Below are positions 19,996 through 31,857 of a stretch of DNA of 64,000 nt, piece by piece. The stretch comes from Streptomyces adelaidensis. Its GTDB lineage: Bacteria > Actinomycetota > Actinomycetes > Streptomycetales > Streptomycetaceae. The number at the start of each line of letters is the position of its first letter. Position 1 is the first letter of the stretch. A model generated the notes under the pieces. That model was not told where the DNA came from and searched no databases. It saw only the letters and a program-made list of their open reading frames with translations. The stretch lies in contig NZ_JAEMUX010000018.1 in assembly GCF_016598475.1 (NCBI RefSeq), positions 1-64,000 on the forward strand, read 5' to 3'. A program made the translations under genes and the position numbers.

Positions 19996-20664
19996 ATGCG
20001 CTTCAACCGGATGCTGCTCTCCACCACCCTGGTGATCGTCGCCCTGGTGATCCAGGTGAGCGTCCTGGCCAGACTCCATCTCCCGGGCGCGGTACCCGAC
20101 CTGGTGCTCCTCACCGTGCTCGGCCTCGCCCTGGTCTACGGCCATGTCGGCGGAGCCCTCGTCGGCTTCGGCGCCGGACTGCTGTCCGACCTCGCGCCAC
20201 CCGCCGACCACGCGGCCGGACGGTACGCCCTCGTCCTCTGCGTCATCGGCTACCTCGCGGGCCTCGCCAAGCCCGAGACGGGCCGGCTCAAGTCGGCGAC
20301 CGGACCGATGGCCGTGGTCGTCGTCGCCGCCCTCGGCTCGACCCTCCTGTACGCCGGTGTCGGCGCCCTCGTCGGCGACGACGCGGCCCGCCATGTCGGC
20401 CTGCCCAGCCTGCTGTTCACCGCCGCGCTCTACGACCTGCTGCTGGCGCCCTTCGTCGTCCCCGGCATCATGGCGCTCGCCCGGCGCGCCGAGAACAACC
20501 CGCTCGCCGAGACCAACAGCGCCGCCAAGGCGTCCGATGTCTCCTCCGGCTGGCTCTCCTCCGGCACCGGCCTGCGCATCGGCAACCAGCGCGGGCTGCG
20601 CATGAAGGCCGCCCGGTCGCGCATGGCCCGCGCGGGGCGCATCAAGGGGGTCAAGCGACTGTGA
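19996..20664 (+). CDS. mreD: Rod-shape-determining protein MreD
   Basis: 222-residue integral membrane protein with about five or six hydrophobic helices (for example LLSTTLVIVALVIQVSVLARL, LLTVLGLALVYG). The C-terminal 60 residues are a basic cytoplasmic tail, longer than in rods such as E. coli but normal for Streptomyces. It works with MreC and RodA. It starts 29 bases after the mreC stop, with GTAGGAG as ribosome site. Confidence 0.93.
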   Translation: MRFNRMLLSTTLVIVALVIQVSVLARLHLPGAVPDLVLLTVLGLALVYGHVGGALVGFGAGLLSDLAPPADHAAGRYALVLCVIGYLAGLAKPETGRLKSATGPMAVVVVAALGSTLLYAGVGALVGDDAARHVGLPSLLFTAALYDLLLAPFVVPGIMALARRAENNPLAETNSAAKASDVSSGWLSSGTGLRIGNQRGLRMKAARSRMARAGRIKGVKRL

Positions 20665-20675
20665 GGGTAGGTCAG

Positions 20676-20765
20676 ATGGACTGCCGGTCGGGCGTGGGAA
20701 CCGATCACGGCCGGGCGGTGTACTCCATGTACCGGCACCACGCGCACCACCCGTACACGTACTGA
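20676..20765 (+). CDS. Possible 29-residue small ORF between mreD and PBP2
   Basis: ATG 20676 lies 11 bases after the mreD stop, behind GAGGGTAGG, and its TGA ends 12 bases before the PBP2 GTG, exactly where the PBP2 ribosome site begins. The peptide starts MDCRSGVGTDHG and ends MYRHHAHHPYTY, so it is soluble, basic and unusually rich in His and Tyr. No family is recognised. It may be a real micro-protein, a coupling ORF that controls PBP2 translation, or chance. Confidence 0.4.
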   Translation: MDCRSGVGTDHGRAVYSMYRHHAHHPYTY

Positions 20766-20777
20766 GAGGGGGAGACA

Positions 20778-23156
20778 GTGACCAACATCCCGGAGACCGG
20801 GCGGACCCCACGGGTCCAGATCCGGCTCGTCATCATCCAGATCCTCGTCTTCTCCCTCCTCGGCACCCTCGGCGGCCGCCTCTGGTACCTCCAGATCCGC
20901 GAGGGCGACGCCTACGCCAAGGAGGCCTCCGGCAACCACGTCCAGCAGGTCGTGCAGCCCGCCGTGCGCGGCTCGATCCTGGACGCGCGCGGCGTGCCCA
21001 TCGCGGACAACGAGACCCGTCTGGTCGTCTCCGCCTCCCGCACCGAGCTGCTGAAGATGGACGACGACGGCAAGGCCGTCCTCACCAAGCTCGCCGGGGT
21101 CCTGGACATGAAGCCCCAGGAGGTCATGGACAAGGTCCGGCTGTGCGACTCCGAGACGCCCCAGCCCTGCTGGAACGGCTCGCCGTACCAGCCGATCCCC
21201 ATCACCGACGAGGCCACCGCCAAGCAGGCCCTGCAGATCCGCGAGCGCTCCGAGGACTTCCCCGGCATCACCGCCGAGCCTCAGGCCGTCCGCCGCTACG
21301 CCAGCCCAGGCCGCGCCAACACCGCGCAGGTCCTCGGCTATCTCTCCCCGGTCACCGACGAGGAGATCACCAAGGCGCAGGACACCGACTCGCCGTACCT
21401 CCGCTCCGACCAGGTCGGCCGCTCCGGCCTGGAGCGCCAGTACGACAAGGAGCTGCGCGGCAAGGCCGGAGTCACTCGCTACGAGGTCGACAACCTGGGC
21501 CGCGTCATCGGCGAGGCCGAGGCGGACCCCGCCGAGCCCGGCGCCAACCTCGTGACCAGCGTCGACGCCCGCGTGCAGCGCATCGCCGAGTACGAGCTCA
21601 ACGAGGCGATGAAGGAAGCCCGCAAGCAGGTGGACCGCAACACCGGGACGAACTACAAGGCCGACTCCGGTGCCGTCGTCGTGATGGAGGCCAAGACCGG
21701 CCGCGTCGTCGCCATGGCCTCGAACCCGGACTACGACCCGAACGCCTGGGTCGGCGGCATCTCCGCCAAGGACTACGCCAGGCTCACCGGCAAGAAGTCC
21801 AACTACCCGCTGCTGAACCGCGCGATCCAGGGCCAGTCGGCCCCCGGCTCCATCTTCAAGGTCGTCCCGACCGCCGCCGCGGTGAACGCGGGCTACCCCT
21901 TCGACGGCTCCTACGAATGCTCCAGCGCGTACTCGATCGGTGGCCAGGTCTTCAAGAACTTCGAGTCCAAGGGATACGGCTCGATCAGCCTCGGCAAGGC
22001 GCTGGAGGTCTCCTGCGACACCGTCTTCTACCGCCTCTCCCACGAGGAGTGGAAGCGCGACGGAGGCATCACGCCGAAGAAGGACGCCAACAACTGGTTC
22101 TACAAGACGGCCCATCAGTTCGGCCTCGGCGCCGAGACCGGCATCGACCTGCCGAACGAGGTCACCGGCCGCATCCCGGACCGCCAGTGGAAGCAGGAGT
22201 ACTGGGAGGCCAACAAGGACGCCTGGTGCAAAACCGGCAAGAAGGGCGGCACGTACGCCGAGCAGATCGCGTACGAGAACTGCCTCGAAGGCAACCGCAT
22301 GCGCGCCGGTGACTCCGTCAACTACTCCATCGGCCAGGGCGACACCCTCGTCACCCCCATCCAGATGGCCACCATCTATTCGGCCATCTCCAACGGCGGC
22401 ACCCTCTACGACCCGACCGTCGGCAAGGCCGTCATCAGCGCCGACGGCAAGAACGTGCAGGAGATCGCCCCCAAGTCGCACGGCAAGCTCCCGATGACGC
22501 AGAAGACCCGCGACGAGATAGACGAAGCCCTCGCGGGAGTCGCGACCCGGGGTACAGCCGCCTGGCGCTTCCAGGGCTGGCCGCAGGACGAGATCCCGAT
22601 GCACGCCAAGACGGGTACGGCCGAGGTCTACGGCAAGCAGACGACCTCATGGTTCGCCACGTACACCAAGGACTACTCGATCGTCATGACGATCTCCCAG
22701 GGTGGTACGGGCTCCGGCGCCTCGGCCCCCGCCGTGCGCAAGCTCTACAACGCGCTGTACGGCGTCTCCGAGGACGGCGAGATCGACAAGAAGAAGGCGC
22801 TGCTGCCCACCCCGCAGAAGGGCCTGCCGAAGATCGAGTCCGACGGCTCGATCGACGCCCCGAAGGTGGCGGCGTACCCGCCGAAGAAGACCGACGAGGA
22901 GGCCGCGGAGGACGGCACGCAGACGGTCGCCGCGGGGCCGGGCGCCCAGCCGGTGTCCTTCGTCGAGCAGGGGGCGGGGACCGTGGTCACCGAGCCCGGA
23001 GTCGCGCACTTCGTCACCGAGCGGGACACCGGGACCGTCGTCGCCGACGACCTGGCGGCAATCGTCAGTACGCGCGGCGGCAGCGGCAACCGGTCGGCCG
23101 GACGACGTACGGCTCGCCGTGATGGCCTGGGCAAGGGGCGGAGGACGCGGGTATGA
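20778..23156 (+). CDS. mrdA: Penicillin-binding protein 2 (elongasome class B transpeptidase)
   Basis: 792-residue class B PBP. One N-terminal membrane anchor (about 17-33), a pedestal domain, and a transpeptidase domain with SIFK (358-361, Ser358 nucleophile), SCD (412-414) and KTGT (611-614). A tail of about 130 residues beyond the enzyme is Pro/Lys/Glu-rich, specific to actinobacteria. The stop overlaps the rodA start (ATGA), so the SEDS glycosyltransferase and its transpeptidase are translationally coupled. Ribosome site GAGGGGGAG is close to the GTG. Confidence 0.95.
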   Translation: MTNIPETGRTPRVQIRLVIIQILVFSLLGTLGGRLWYLQIREGDAYAKEASGNHVQQVVQPAVRGSILDARGVPIADNETRLVVSASRTELLKMDDDGKAVLTKLAGVLDMKPQEVMDKVRLCDSETPQPCWNGSPYQPIPITDEATAKQALQIRERSEDFPGITAEPQAVRRYASPGRANTAQVLGYLSPVTDEEITKAQDTDSPYLRSDQVGRSGLERQYDKELRGKAGVTRYEVDNLGRVIGEAEADPAEPGANLVTSVDARVQRIAEYELNEAMKEARKQVDRNTGTNYKADSGAVVVMEAKTGRVVAMASNPDYDPNAWVGGISAKDYARLTGKKSNYPLLNRAIQGQSAPGSIFKVVPTAAAVNAGYPFDGSYECSSAYSIGGQVFKNFESKGYGSISLGKALEVSCDTVFYRLSHEEWKRDGGITPKKDANNWFYKTAHQFGLGAETGIDLPNEVTGRIPDRQWKQEYWEANKDAWCKTGKKGGTYAEQIAYENCLEGNRMRAGDSVNYSIGQGDTLVTPIQMATIYSAISNGGTLYDPTVGKAVISADGKNVQEIAPKSHGKLPMTQKTRDEIDEALAGVATRGTAAWRFQGWPQDEIPMHAKTGTAEVYGKQTTSWFATYTKDYSIVMTISQGGTGSGASAPAVRKLYNALYGVSEDGEIDKKKALLPTPQKGLPKIESDGSIDAPKVAAYPPKKTDEEAAEDGTQTVAAGPGAQPVSFVEQGAGTVVTEPGVAHFVTERDTGTVVADDLAAIVSTRGGSGNRSAGRRTARRDGLGKGRRTRV

Positions 23157-24349
23157 CAGGCAACAGCTTCTCCGTCTCCGGGTACGGGCCCGAACGCTCC
23201 GGCCTGACCCGGCTGTTCGCCCGCGACTCGCTCGCCCGCCGGCTCGACTGGCCGATACTGTTCTCGGCCATCGCGCTCTCCCTGATCGGCGCGGCCCTCG
23301 TCTTCTCGGCGACCCGCAACCGCACCGAGCTCAACCAGGGCGACCCGTACTACTTCCTCTTCCGGCACCTGCTCAACACCGGCATCGGCTTCGCCCTGAT
23401 GATCGGCACGGTCTGGCTCGGCCACCGCACCCTGCGCACCGCCGTACCCATCCTCTACGGCATCTCGGTGCTGCTGATCCTGCTGGTGCTCACCCCGCTC
23501 GGCGCGACCATCAACGGCGCCCACGCGTGGATCGTCGTCGGCGGCGGCTTCTCGCTCCAGCCCTCCGAGTTCGTGAAGATCACGATCATCCTGGGCATGG
23601 CGATGCTGCTCGCGGCGCGGGTCGACGCCGGCGACAAGGCCCACCCCGACCACCGCACGGTCGTTCAGGCCCTCGGCCTCGCCGCCGTTCCGATACTGAT
23701 CGTCCTGCTCATGCCCGACCTCGGCTCGGTCATGGTCATGGTGGTCGTCGTGCTGGGCGTGCTGCTCACCTCCGGCGCGTCCAACCGGTGGATCTTCGGC
23801 CTCATTGGCACGGGAGCGTTGGGCGCGATCGCCGTCTGGCAGCTCGGGGTGCTCGACGAGTACCAGATCAACCGCTTCGCGGCCTTCGCCAACCCCGAGC
23901 TCGACCCGGCCGGTGTCGGCTACAACACCAACCAGGCCCGTATCGCCATCGGCTCCGGTGGACTGCTCGGCACCGGCCTTTTCAAGGGCTCACAGACCAC
24001 CGGGCAGTTCGTGCCCGAGCAGCAGACCGACTTCGTCTTCACGGTGGCGGGGGAGGAGCTGGGGTTCGTGGGCGCCGGGCTGATCATCCTGCTGCTGGGC
24101 GTCGTCCTCTGGCGGGCCTGCCGGATCGCCCGCGAGACCACCGAGCTGTACGGCACGATCGTCGCCGGCGGGATCATCGCCTGGTTCGCGTTCCAGGCGT
24201 TCGAGAACATCGGTATGACGCTCGGCATCATGCCGGTGGCGGGACTGCCCCTGCCGTTCGTGTCGTACGGCGGCTCGTCGATGTTCGCGGTCTGGGTGGC
24301 GGTGGGGCTGCTGCAGTCGATAAGAGTGGAGCGCCCGATGTCGGCTTGA
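23153..24349 (+). CDS. rodA: SEDS-family peptidoglycan glycosyltransferase RodA (Sfr in S. coelicolor)
   Basis: 398-residue polytopic protein with about ten transmembrane helices. SEDS features are visible: QPSEFVKI and the LPFVSYGGSS signature near the C-terminus. SEDS proteins polymerise lipid II and pair with a class B PBP, here the overlapping PBP2 gene. The ATG at 23153 overlaps the PBP2 stop by four bases. It closes the mre operon. Confidence 0.95.
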   Translation: MTGNSFSVSGYGPERSGLTRLFARDSLARRLDWPILFSAIALSLIGAALVFSATRNRTELNQGDPYYFLFRHLLNTGIGFALMIGTVWLGHRTLRTAVPILYGISVLLILLVLTPLGATINGAHAWIVVGGGFSLQPSEFVKITIILGMAMLLAARVDAGDKAHPDHRTVVQALGLAAVPILIVLLMPDLGSVMVMVVVVLGVLLTSGASNRWIFGLIGTGALGAIAVWQLGVLDEYQINRFAAFANPELDPAGVGYNTNQARIAIGSGGLLGTGLFKGSQTTGQFVPEQQTDFVFTVAGEELGFVGAGLIILLLGVVLWRACRIARETTELYGTIVAGGIIAWFAFQAFENIGMTLGIMPVAGLPLPFVSYGGSSMFAVWVAVGLLQSIRVERPMSA

Positions 24350-24422
24350 GCGCTCCGACCAGGGTGCGGCTCGCCGGCCCTATTTAGGACACAGTGGTCT
24401 GCCCCTTTGGCGGATGTCGGAC

Positions 24423-24437
24423 TAGATTCATGTCATG
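24423..24437 (+). promoter_or_regulatory. Probable -10 element of a leaderless CYTH-CHAD transcript
   Basis: TAGATT at 24423-24428, six bases, then ATG 24435; no Shine-Dalgarno. Confidence 0.5.
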
Positions 24438-25991
24438 GCGGACACCAAGCGCGAGATCGAGCGTAAGTACGAGTCCGACGAGAGCGGGCTGCCGGACCTG
24501 ACCGGTGTGGCCGGGGTGGCGACCGTTCTGGACAAGGGCGTGGCGGAGCTGGACGCCGTCTACTACGACACCCCTGACGAACGCCTCGCCGCCGCCTCCA
24601 TCACCCTGCGCCGCCGTACCGGAGGCCATGACGCGGGCTGGCACCTGAAGTTCCCCGTCTCCTCCGGCGTACGGGACGAGATCAGCGCCCCGCTCTCCGA
24701 CTCGCTGCCCGATGACCTCGCGGGGCTGGTGCGCTCCCGGGTCCGGGAGGCCGAGCTGGTGCCCGTGGTCCGGCTGCGGTCCACCCGTGACGTCAGCGAC
24801 CTGCTCGACGCGGACGGCACCCTGCTCGCCGAGGTCAGCGTGGACGCCGTACGCGCCGAGCGGCTCACCGACGGCGGCCGTACCGCCCAGTGGGCCGAGA
24901 TCGAGGTGGAGCTCGCCGACGACGGCGACCCCGCCTTCCTCGAGAAGGTCGACAAGAAGCTGCGCAAGGCAGGCGTACGGCCGTCCGACTCACCGTCGAA
25001 GCTGGCCCGGGCCCTCCAGGAGACGGCACCCAAGAACGGCAGGAAGGTCAGCAAGAAGGGCAAGAAGGAAGACGGGAAGGCGGACGAGGGGCCGGGCGGG
25101 GCCGAGGCGCCGGGGAAGCCGGTCAGTCCCGGTGACCATGTCCTCGTCTATGTCCGCGCGCAGCGGGACGCGATCGTCGAGTTCGACCCCGCCGTCCGGC
25201 GTGATGTCTTCGACTCCGTCCACAGCATGCGCGTGGCCACGCGGCGTCTGCGCAGCACCTTCAAGTCGTTCGGGAAGGTCCTGGACCGGGAGGTCACGGA
25301 CCCCATCGGGGAGGAGCTGAAGTGGCTGGCGGGGGAGCTGGGGGTCGACCGTGACCAGGAGGTCCTGGCGGAACGGCTCACCGAGGCGCTGGACGATCTC
25401 TCCGAGAGCCTGGTGACGGGCCCGGTCCGCACACGGCTGCGCACCTGGACGGAGCACGGCGACACCGGCGCCAGGGGCGGCCTGATCGCCGTACTGGACG
25501 GGCAGCGGTATCTGGAGCTGCTGGCGTCGCTCGACGCCGTGGTCACGGACCCGCCGCTGCTCAAGGCCGCCGGCGGCGACACCGAGAAGGTGATCACCAA
25601 GGCGGTCAAGAAGGACTTCGCCAAGGTGGCGGCGCTGGTCGAGGAGGCGCTGGCGCAGCCGTCCGGCGCCGACCGCGACCTCGCCATGCACGAGGCCCGC
25701 AAGAAGGCCAAGCGCACCCGGTACGCGGCCGAGGCGGCGCGCCCCCTCCTCGGCGAGCCGGCCAAGCGACTCGTCAAGGACATGAAGTCCCTGCAGAGCC
25801 TGCTCGGCGACCACCAGGACAGCGTGATGACCCGCGAGGCACTGCGCGGCATCGCCTTCCAGGCCCACGAGGCGGGGGAGAGCGACTTCACGTACGGCGT
25901 GCTGTACGGCAGGGAGGAGCGGCGGGCGGAGCTGACGGAGGCGGCGTTGCCGGAGACCTGGCGGACGATCACGGCCGACGCGGCCTTCTGA
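24435..25991 (+). CDS. CYTH-CHAD domain protein (polyphosphate-linked)
   Basis: 518 residues. The N-terminal CYTH domain has the E-x-E-x-K signature (E7, E9, K11 in REIERKYE) that binds triphosphates; a Lys/Gly/Glu linker (about 198-232) leads to a CHAD helical domain (about 232-515) with conserved basic residues (HSMRVATRRLRSTFKSF, MHEARKKAKRTRYA). CHAD domains bind inorganic polyphosphate, and CYTH domains hydrolyse triphosphate. A short-chain polyphosphate or thiamine-triphosphate hydrolase is possible. It lies 86 bases after rodA, with its own promoter signature. Confidence 0.9.
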   Translation: MADTKREIERKYESDESGLPDLTGVAGVATVLDKGVAELDAVYYDTPDERLAAASITLRRRTGGHDAGWHLKFPVSSGVRDEISAPLSDSLPDDLAGLVRSRVREAELVPVVRLRSTRDVSDLLDADGTLLAEVSVDAVRAERLTDGGRTAQWAEIEVELADDGDPAFLEKVDKKLRKAGVRPSDSPSKLARALQETAPKNGRKVSKKGKKEDGKADEGPGGAEAPGKPVSPGDHVLVYVRAQRDAIVEFDPAVRRDVFDSVHSMRVATRRLRSTFKSFGKVLDREVTDPIGEELKWLAGELGVDRDQEVLAERLTEALDDLSESLVTGPVRTRLRTWTEHGDTGARGGLIAVLDGQRYLELLASLDAVVTDPPLLKAAGGDTEKVITKAVKKDFAKVAALVEEALAQPSGADRDLAMHEARKKAKRTRYAAEAARPLLGEPAKRLVKDMKSLQSLLGDHQDSVMTREALRGIAFQAHEAGESDFTYGVLYGREERRAELTEAALPETWRTITADAAF

Positions 25992-26119
25992 CGGTGACAG
26001 CCCCGAGGCCTGTGACGGCTGGCGTGCGAGGGGTGCCGCTGGGGGCGTTACGCTAGATGGTCACCTCCCCAGCCTCCGGCGGGGGGCGCCCCCAGTCAGC
26101 TCACGAAGGTAACCCCGAG

Positions 26120-28069
<1,950 letters not shown>

Positions 28070-28090
28070 CCTGCTGTCGCAGACGGCGAG

Positions 28091-28134
28091 GGGTGTCCGG
28101 AGGGCCGGTGGGTCGGCCTGCGGACACCCTTTTT
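28091..28134 (+). terminator. Terminator after the radical SAM gene
   Basis: GGGTGTCCG (28091-28099)/CGGACACCC (28121-28129) followed by TTTTT. Confidence 0.9.
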
Positions 28135-28138
28135 CGTG

Positions 28139-29134
28139 TCAGGAGCCGAGGTCGGTTCCGCCGTTGACAGCGCCGGCTTCCGGCCGGAAGTTCACCTCGA
28201 CCCAAGGGTTGCGGGTGTCGTTCACGGGGTCATCGCCGGTGGTGCAGTTCAGGATGGCCTCCTCGCTCTGGTTGTTGTCCACGCTGCAGTCGGTTTCGTA
28301 GACCCGTCCCGTCGTGGTGATCAGGCTGAACTGAACACCACCCGACGCTTCGTGCTCGCTGATGGCGGCCCCACAGGGCTCGCCCTCCTCGCCGCCCGAG
28401 GGGTAGTCCGGGTTGACGCTGAGGTCGGTCCACCGCATGAACCCGTCCGAGCTGCCCGTGAGGTCACGGATGCCCGCGTAGAAGTTTCCGTCGGCCGCCG
28501 ACAGTGCGGCACGGAACTCGACCATGCCCGTGGGGTGGTAGGCGTCGAGGTCGCTGCAGACCGGGGTTCCGCCGGCGCCTGTGGCACCGGTCGCGCCCGT
28601 CGCTCCGGTGGGCCCGGTCGGGCCGGTGGCCCCCGTCGCGCCGGTGCTGGGGCCGGTCGGTCCGGTGGGGCCGGTGGCCCCCGTCGCGCCGGTCGCGCCC
28701 GTCGCTCCGGTGCTGGGGCCGGTGGGGCCGGTCGGTCCGGTGGGGCCGGTGGCTCCGTCCTGACCCGCGGGGCCCGTCGGCCCGGTGGGGCCCGGCTTGC
28801 CCTTGCACTTGTCGCGGTGGTCGTCGCCCTTCGGACCCATGGCGCTGTTCGGCCCCTGGCCGTGTTCGTCCTGAGGTCGGCCGTTCTCGTCGTACCACTG
28901 GCCCTGCTTGTCGTGCTTGCCGTGTTCGTCGCGGCGGTCGTCGCACTCGTCCTGGCGCGGCGGGTGCGGGCTCACGCGAGCGGGTGTGGCCGAGGGACGG
29001 TCGGCCGCGATGGCGGCAGTACTGGTGAAGCTCAGCATGACAAGGCCGACCGAGGCCATGGCGCCGCCGACAAGCCATCTCCCCCGCTGGGGAAGTGGGC
29101 CCAGACCGGATCTGGTCCTGTTCTCAGGACTCAT
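28139..29134 (-). CDS. Secreted collagen-like protein
   Basis: 331 residues from ATG 29134, chosen for AAGGAG ten bases upstream and a clear signal peptide (basic head, hydrophobic [17 protein letters not shown], cleavage near AIAA). Residues 45-110 are charged and His/Asp-rich. Residues 112-189 are Gly-X-Y triplets, mostly GPT, GAT and GAS-like, broken twice by a four-residue GPST step. The C-terminal 140 residues form a domain I do not recognise, with four Cys (VCSD, EPCG, TDCS, LNCT) that could make two disulfides. Thr-rich collagen repeats are typical of O-glycosylated bacterial collagens such as Bacillus BclA. Its stop is only 69 bases from the convergent radical SAM gene. Confidence 0.85.
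   Translation of the reverse strand: MSPENRTRSGLGPLPQRGRWLVGGAMASVGLVMLSFTSTAAIAADRPSATPARVSPHPPRQDECDDRRDEHGKHDKQGQWYDENGRPQDEHGQGPNSAMGPKGDDHRDKCKGKPGPTGPTGPAGQDGATGPTGPTGPTGPSTGATGATGATGATGPTGPTGPSTGATGATGPTGPTGATGATGATGAGGTPVCSDLDAYHPTGMVEFRAALSAADGNFYAGIRDLTGSSDGFMRWTDLSVNPDYPSGGEEGEPCGAAISEHEASGGVQFSLITTTGRVYETDCSVDNNQSEEAILNCTTGDDPVNDTRNPWVEVNFRPEAGAVNGGTDLGS
28567..28800 (-). repeat. Gly-X-Y coding repeat of the collagen-like gene
   Basis: Tandem nine-base units of the GGNCCNACN/GGNGCNACN type read on the minus strand, with near-identical longer blocks ([13 protein letters not shown] appears twice). Such blocks can recombine and vary length. Confidence 0.85.
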
Positions 29135-29449
29135 ATGGACTGCTCCTTGTGGTACCGATGCGGATCGAATCCGAAGGCCTTCAGCCTCCTCTGCCTCATT
29201 CGGCCACGCTTTACGGATATCCGCTCGGTGTGAGGACTTGAAATTCGGCCGATCGTGGGCGGGGCGGTCGATCGTCGGGCTACACCGGAAATTGGAGATG
29301 TTCACCCGTAATGAGTGGCATCTCGGGTCAGACATGCGGCTGTTCGGAGGATTCCGGCCATGCAGGAAGAAGTTCTGAGCCCTGCCCAGGATATGGCTGA
29401 CGTTTGAGGGACCTTCAGAATTCGAAGCCGCTCTTGGAAGGGCACATTC
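29135..29449. other. Divergent promoter region of the collagen-like and DUF2079 genes
   Basis: 315 bases with no credible gene, slightly AT-richer than average. It contains CGATCG-N13-CGATCG near 29251-29275 as a possible operator-like repeat. It must carry promoters for both flanking genes. Confidence 0.4.
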
Positions 29450-30919
29450 ATGACAGCACTGCCCGCAGACAGTTCCGTCCTCCCGCCCCGGCAGGTGGCT
29501 CCGGGCCATCAGGACCGGGCTGAGCCGGTCGAAGAGATTCAGTCCGGTGTTCCGTGGTGGATCTGGTGCCTTGCAGGAGCGCTGTTCTTCGCCTACCTGA
29601 CGCTCTCGCTCCGCCTCCATCAACGGATGCTGTCCGCCGCCTTCGATCTGGGGATCTTCGAACAGGTCGTCAAGTCCTACGCGGCCGGGCAGCTACCCCT
29701 TTCCGAAATCAAAGGGCCGGACTTCCCTGTCATGGGCGACCACTTCCATCCCGTTCTGGCGTTGGTGGCGCCCTTCTACCGGATCTGGCCATCACCGATG
29801 GCACTGCTGGTGGTGCAGGCGGCGCTGATCGCGGCGAGTGTTCTTCCCCTGACGATGTGGGCACGCCGGACCCTCGGTTCCGTTGCCGCCGGGGTCATCG
29901 GTGTCTGCTACGGCCTGTCCTGGGGCATCGCTAGCGCGGTCGGCAAGGACTTCCACGAAGTGGCCTTCGCCGTCCCCCTGCTCGCCTGCTCGTTGACGGC
30001 CCTCGGTAACGACCGGCCGCGCGCCGCCGCGTGCTGGGCCATGCCCTTGCTGCTGGTGAAGGAAGACCTCGGGCTCACCGTGGCGGTGATCGGATTCCTC
30101 ATCGTCCGGCGCGGGGCCCGTCGGCTCGGACTCGCCACGATCGCGGCCGGTCTGCTCGGCAGCGCGTTGGCGATGTTCGTGATCCTGCCGGCCTTCAATC
30201 CGAAGGGGGGCTACGCCTATCTGCACTGGTTGCCGGGTGCGGGAGGCGGTGACGGTGGGCTGGCCGATGTGCTGTACAAGGGCACGATCGGGCTCATCAC
30301 GCCCGAGGCCAAGGTGACGACTCTGCTGGTCCTGCTCGCCCCCACCCTGTTCCTCGCGCTGCGGTCCCCGCTGTTGTGGGTCGCGGCGCCGACGTTGCTC
30401 TGGCGCTTCGCGTCCGGCCTGTACACCCACTGGGGCACCGCGTACCACTACTCACTCGTACTGATGCCGATCGTCTTCGCCGCTTTCATCGATGCCCTGA
30501 GCCGGCGGCAGCCGAGTCGAACAAGCCTTCGCCGCTATCTCATCGGCTCCGCCGCCATCACCGCCTTGCTCCTGCCCCAGTTCCCGCTGTGGCAGCTGGT
30601 CAAGGCGGAGACGTGGCGGACCGACCCGCGGATCGCCGTCGCCCACGGTCTGATGGACCGGGTGCCCGACGGGGCCACGATCCAGGCGTCCAACGAACTC
30701 GTGCCCCAGCTCAGCGGCCGTACGAGCGTCAGCCTCTACGGCTGGCCCGACAGCCGTCCGAACCCAGAGTGGATCATGGTGGACACCTTGGTGCCGCCAC
30801 ACCGGCGATGGCCGCAGAACTTCATGGAGGAACGGATCTCCCTGGACCGGGCTCTCACCCAGGGGTACCGCACCGTGGCGGCGCGGGACGGTTATGTGCT
30901 GCTCACCCGGACGGGCTGA
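29450..30919 (+). CDS. DUF2079 polytopic membrane protein (GT-C-like)
   Basis: 489 residues with about nine hydrophobic helices. The region [16 protein letters not shown], then [22 protein letters not shown], is the DUF2079 hallmark; it resembles the first extracytoplasmic loop of GT-C glycosyltransferases such as protein O-mannosyltransferases, where acidic residues bind lipid-linked sugar. Glycosyltransferase activity is an inference. AAGGG lies about ten bases before ATG 29450. It is divergent from the collagen-like gene and convergent with a secreted cyclophilin. Confidence 0.8.
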   Translation: MTALPADSSVLPPRQVAPGHQDRAEPVEEIQSGVPWWIWCLAGALFFAYLTLSLRLHQRMLSAAFDLGIFEQVVKSYAAGQLPLSEIKGPDFPVMGDHFHPVLALVAPFYRIWPSPMALLVVQAALIAASVLPLTMWARRTLGSVAAGVIGVCYGLSWGIASAVGKDFHEVAFAVPLLACSLTALGNDRPRAAACWAMPLLLVKEDLGLTVAVIGFLIVRRGARRLGLATIAAGLLGSALAMFVILPAFNPKGGYAYLHWLPGAGGGDGGLADVLYKGTIGLITPEAKVTTLLVLLAPTLFLALRSPLLWVAAPTLLWRFASGLYTHWGTAYHYSLVLMPIVFAAFIDALSRRQPSRTSLRRYLIGSAAITALLLPQFPLWQLVKAETWRTDPRIAVAHGLMDRVPDGATIQASNELVPQLSGRTSVSLYGWPDSRPNPEWIMVDTLVPPHRRWPQNFMEERISLDRALTQGYRTVAARDGYVLLTRTG

Positions 30920-30960
30920 CGAACCCGCACCGGTTCACCGGTCAGGGTCCGGAATCCCTG

Positions 30961-31719
30961 TTACGACGACGGGGCCGGGGCCGGGGCGGCTGCCTCGGCC
31001 CGCTGGATGATCACCGACTCGATGACGACGGACTTCTTCGGGCGGCCGTCGGCGGAGCCGTCCGCCGTTCCGCGACGGGCGATCTCCCGCACGATGTCCA
31101 GCCCACCGACGACCTTCGCGAACGGCGTCCAGTGCGGCCGCATCGCCACTTCCGGATCGGCGTAACTGATGAAGAACCGGCTGCCGTTCCGGCCCGGCAC
31201 AACCTTGGACATCGCCACGGTGCCCGCCGGATATGTGGCGTCGTCCAGATTCTCGTCCCGGAAGAAGTACCCCGGATCGGTGCCGCCGTCCCGCGCCGAG
31301 TCGCCGCACTCCAAGGTGAAAACGTCCTCGCTGGTCAGCCGATGGCATTCACTGCGGTCGAAGTGACCCTTCCCCGCAAGAAAGGCGAACGAGTTGGCCG
31401 TGCACGGGGCTTCGGCGGACAGAACGTCCAGCAGTACCCGCCCTCTGTTGGTGATCAGCGTCGCCCGGTAGGGCCGGACCGCCTTTTCCGCGTCGAAGGC
31501 GGGAATGTCGGCCGGCTTCCCGCGATCGGTGGGGGTGTACGAGCACGCGGGTGACGGCTTCGCGTCGGAAGGAGAGTTCTCGGCGGTCAGGGAGAGTGAG
31601 GCCCACGTCATCGCCGAACAGAGCCCCGTGACCGCGAGAGCGGTCAACGCGGCCCTGGGCACAGGCTCTTTGGGCCATCCGGCGACTGCGAAATTTCCCG
31701 GCCGATTTCTCGCGGACAT
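30961..31719 (-). CDS. Secreted or membrane-anchored cyclophilin-type peptidyl-prolyl isomerase
   Basis: 252 residues. A hydrophobic segment (about 23-43, AALTALAVTGLCSAMTWASL) acts as signal or anchor. The cyclophilin fold runs from about 75 to 240: CTANSFAFLAGKGHFDRSECHRL, then GGTDPGYFFRDE and NGSRFFISYAD, corresponding to the family's catalytic Arg and FFI strand. Cyclophilins speed prolyl isomerisation; outside the cell this one could act on proline-rich proteins such as the nearby collagen-like protein, but that is inference. It is convergent with DUF2079 and divergent from the glycosyltransferase. Confidence 0.88.
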   Translation of the reverse strand: MSARNRPGNFAVAGWPKEPVPRAALTALAVTGLCSAMTWASLSLTAENSPSDAKPSPACSYTPTDRGKPADIPAFDAEKAVRPYRATLITNRGRVLLDVLSAEAPCTANSFAFLAGKGHFDRSECHRLTSEDVFTLECGDSARDGGTDPGYFFRDENLDDATYPAGTVAMSKVVPGRNGSRFFISYADPEVAMRPHWTPFAKVVGGLDIVREIARRGTADGSADGRPKKSVVIESVIIQRAEAAAPAPAPSS

Positions 31720-31857
31720 TCGTACCCCGATGGTGACGACTTGCGCTGGGTGAAATGACGCGGAGAGCCTATACAGACGTCATGGCCCGACATGGTCGAC
31801 ACACACTGTCGCCGGTGAATCGGCGCGCCTCAGCCATTCCGGCAGGGAAGGTGGATT

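Noticed and set aside
17815..20811. 998-codon open frame on the minus strand through mreB-mreC-mreD
   Set aside because: Antisense shadow: the coding strand is clearly the plus strand with full MreB, MreC and MreD motifs, and long reverse frames are expected at this GC content.
28581..28763. Plus-strand [13 protein letters not shown] ORF
   Set aside because: Reverse reading of the collagen Gly-X-Y repeats; no start context.
28567..28800. CRISPR-like repetition
   Set aside because: Units are nine-base coding repeats in a collagen-like gene without spacers. No repeat-spacer array was seen anywhere in the window.
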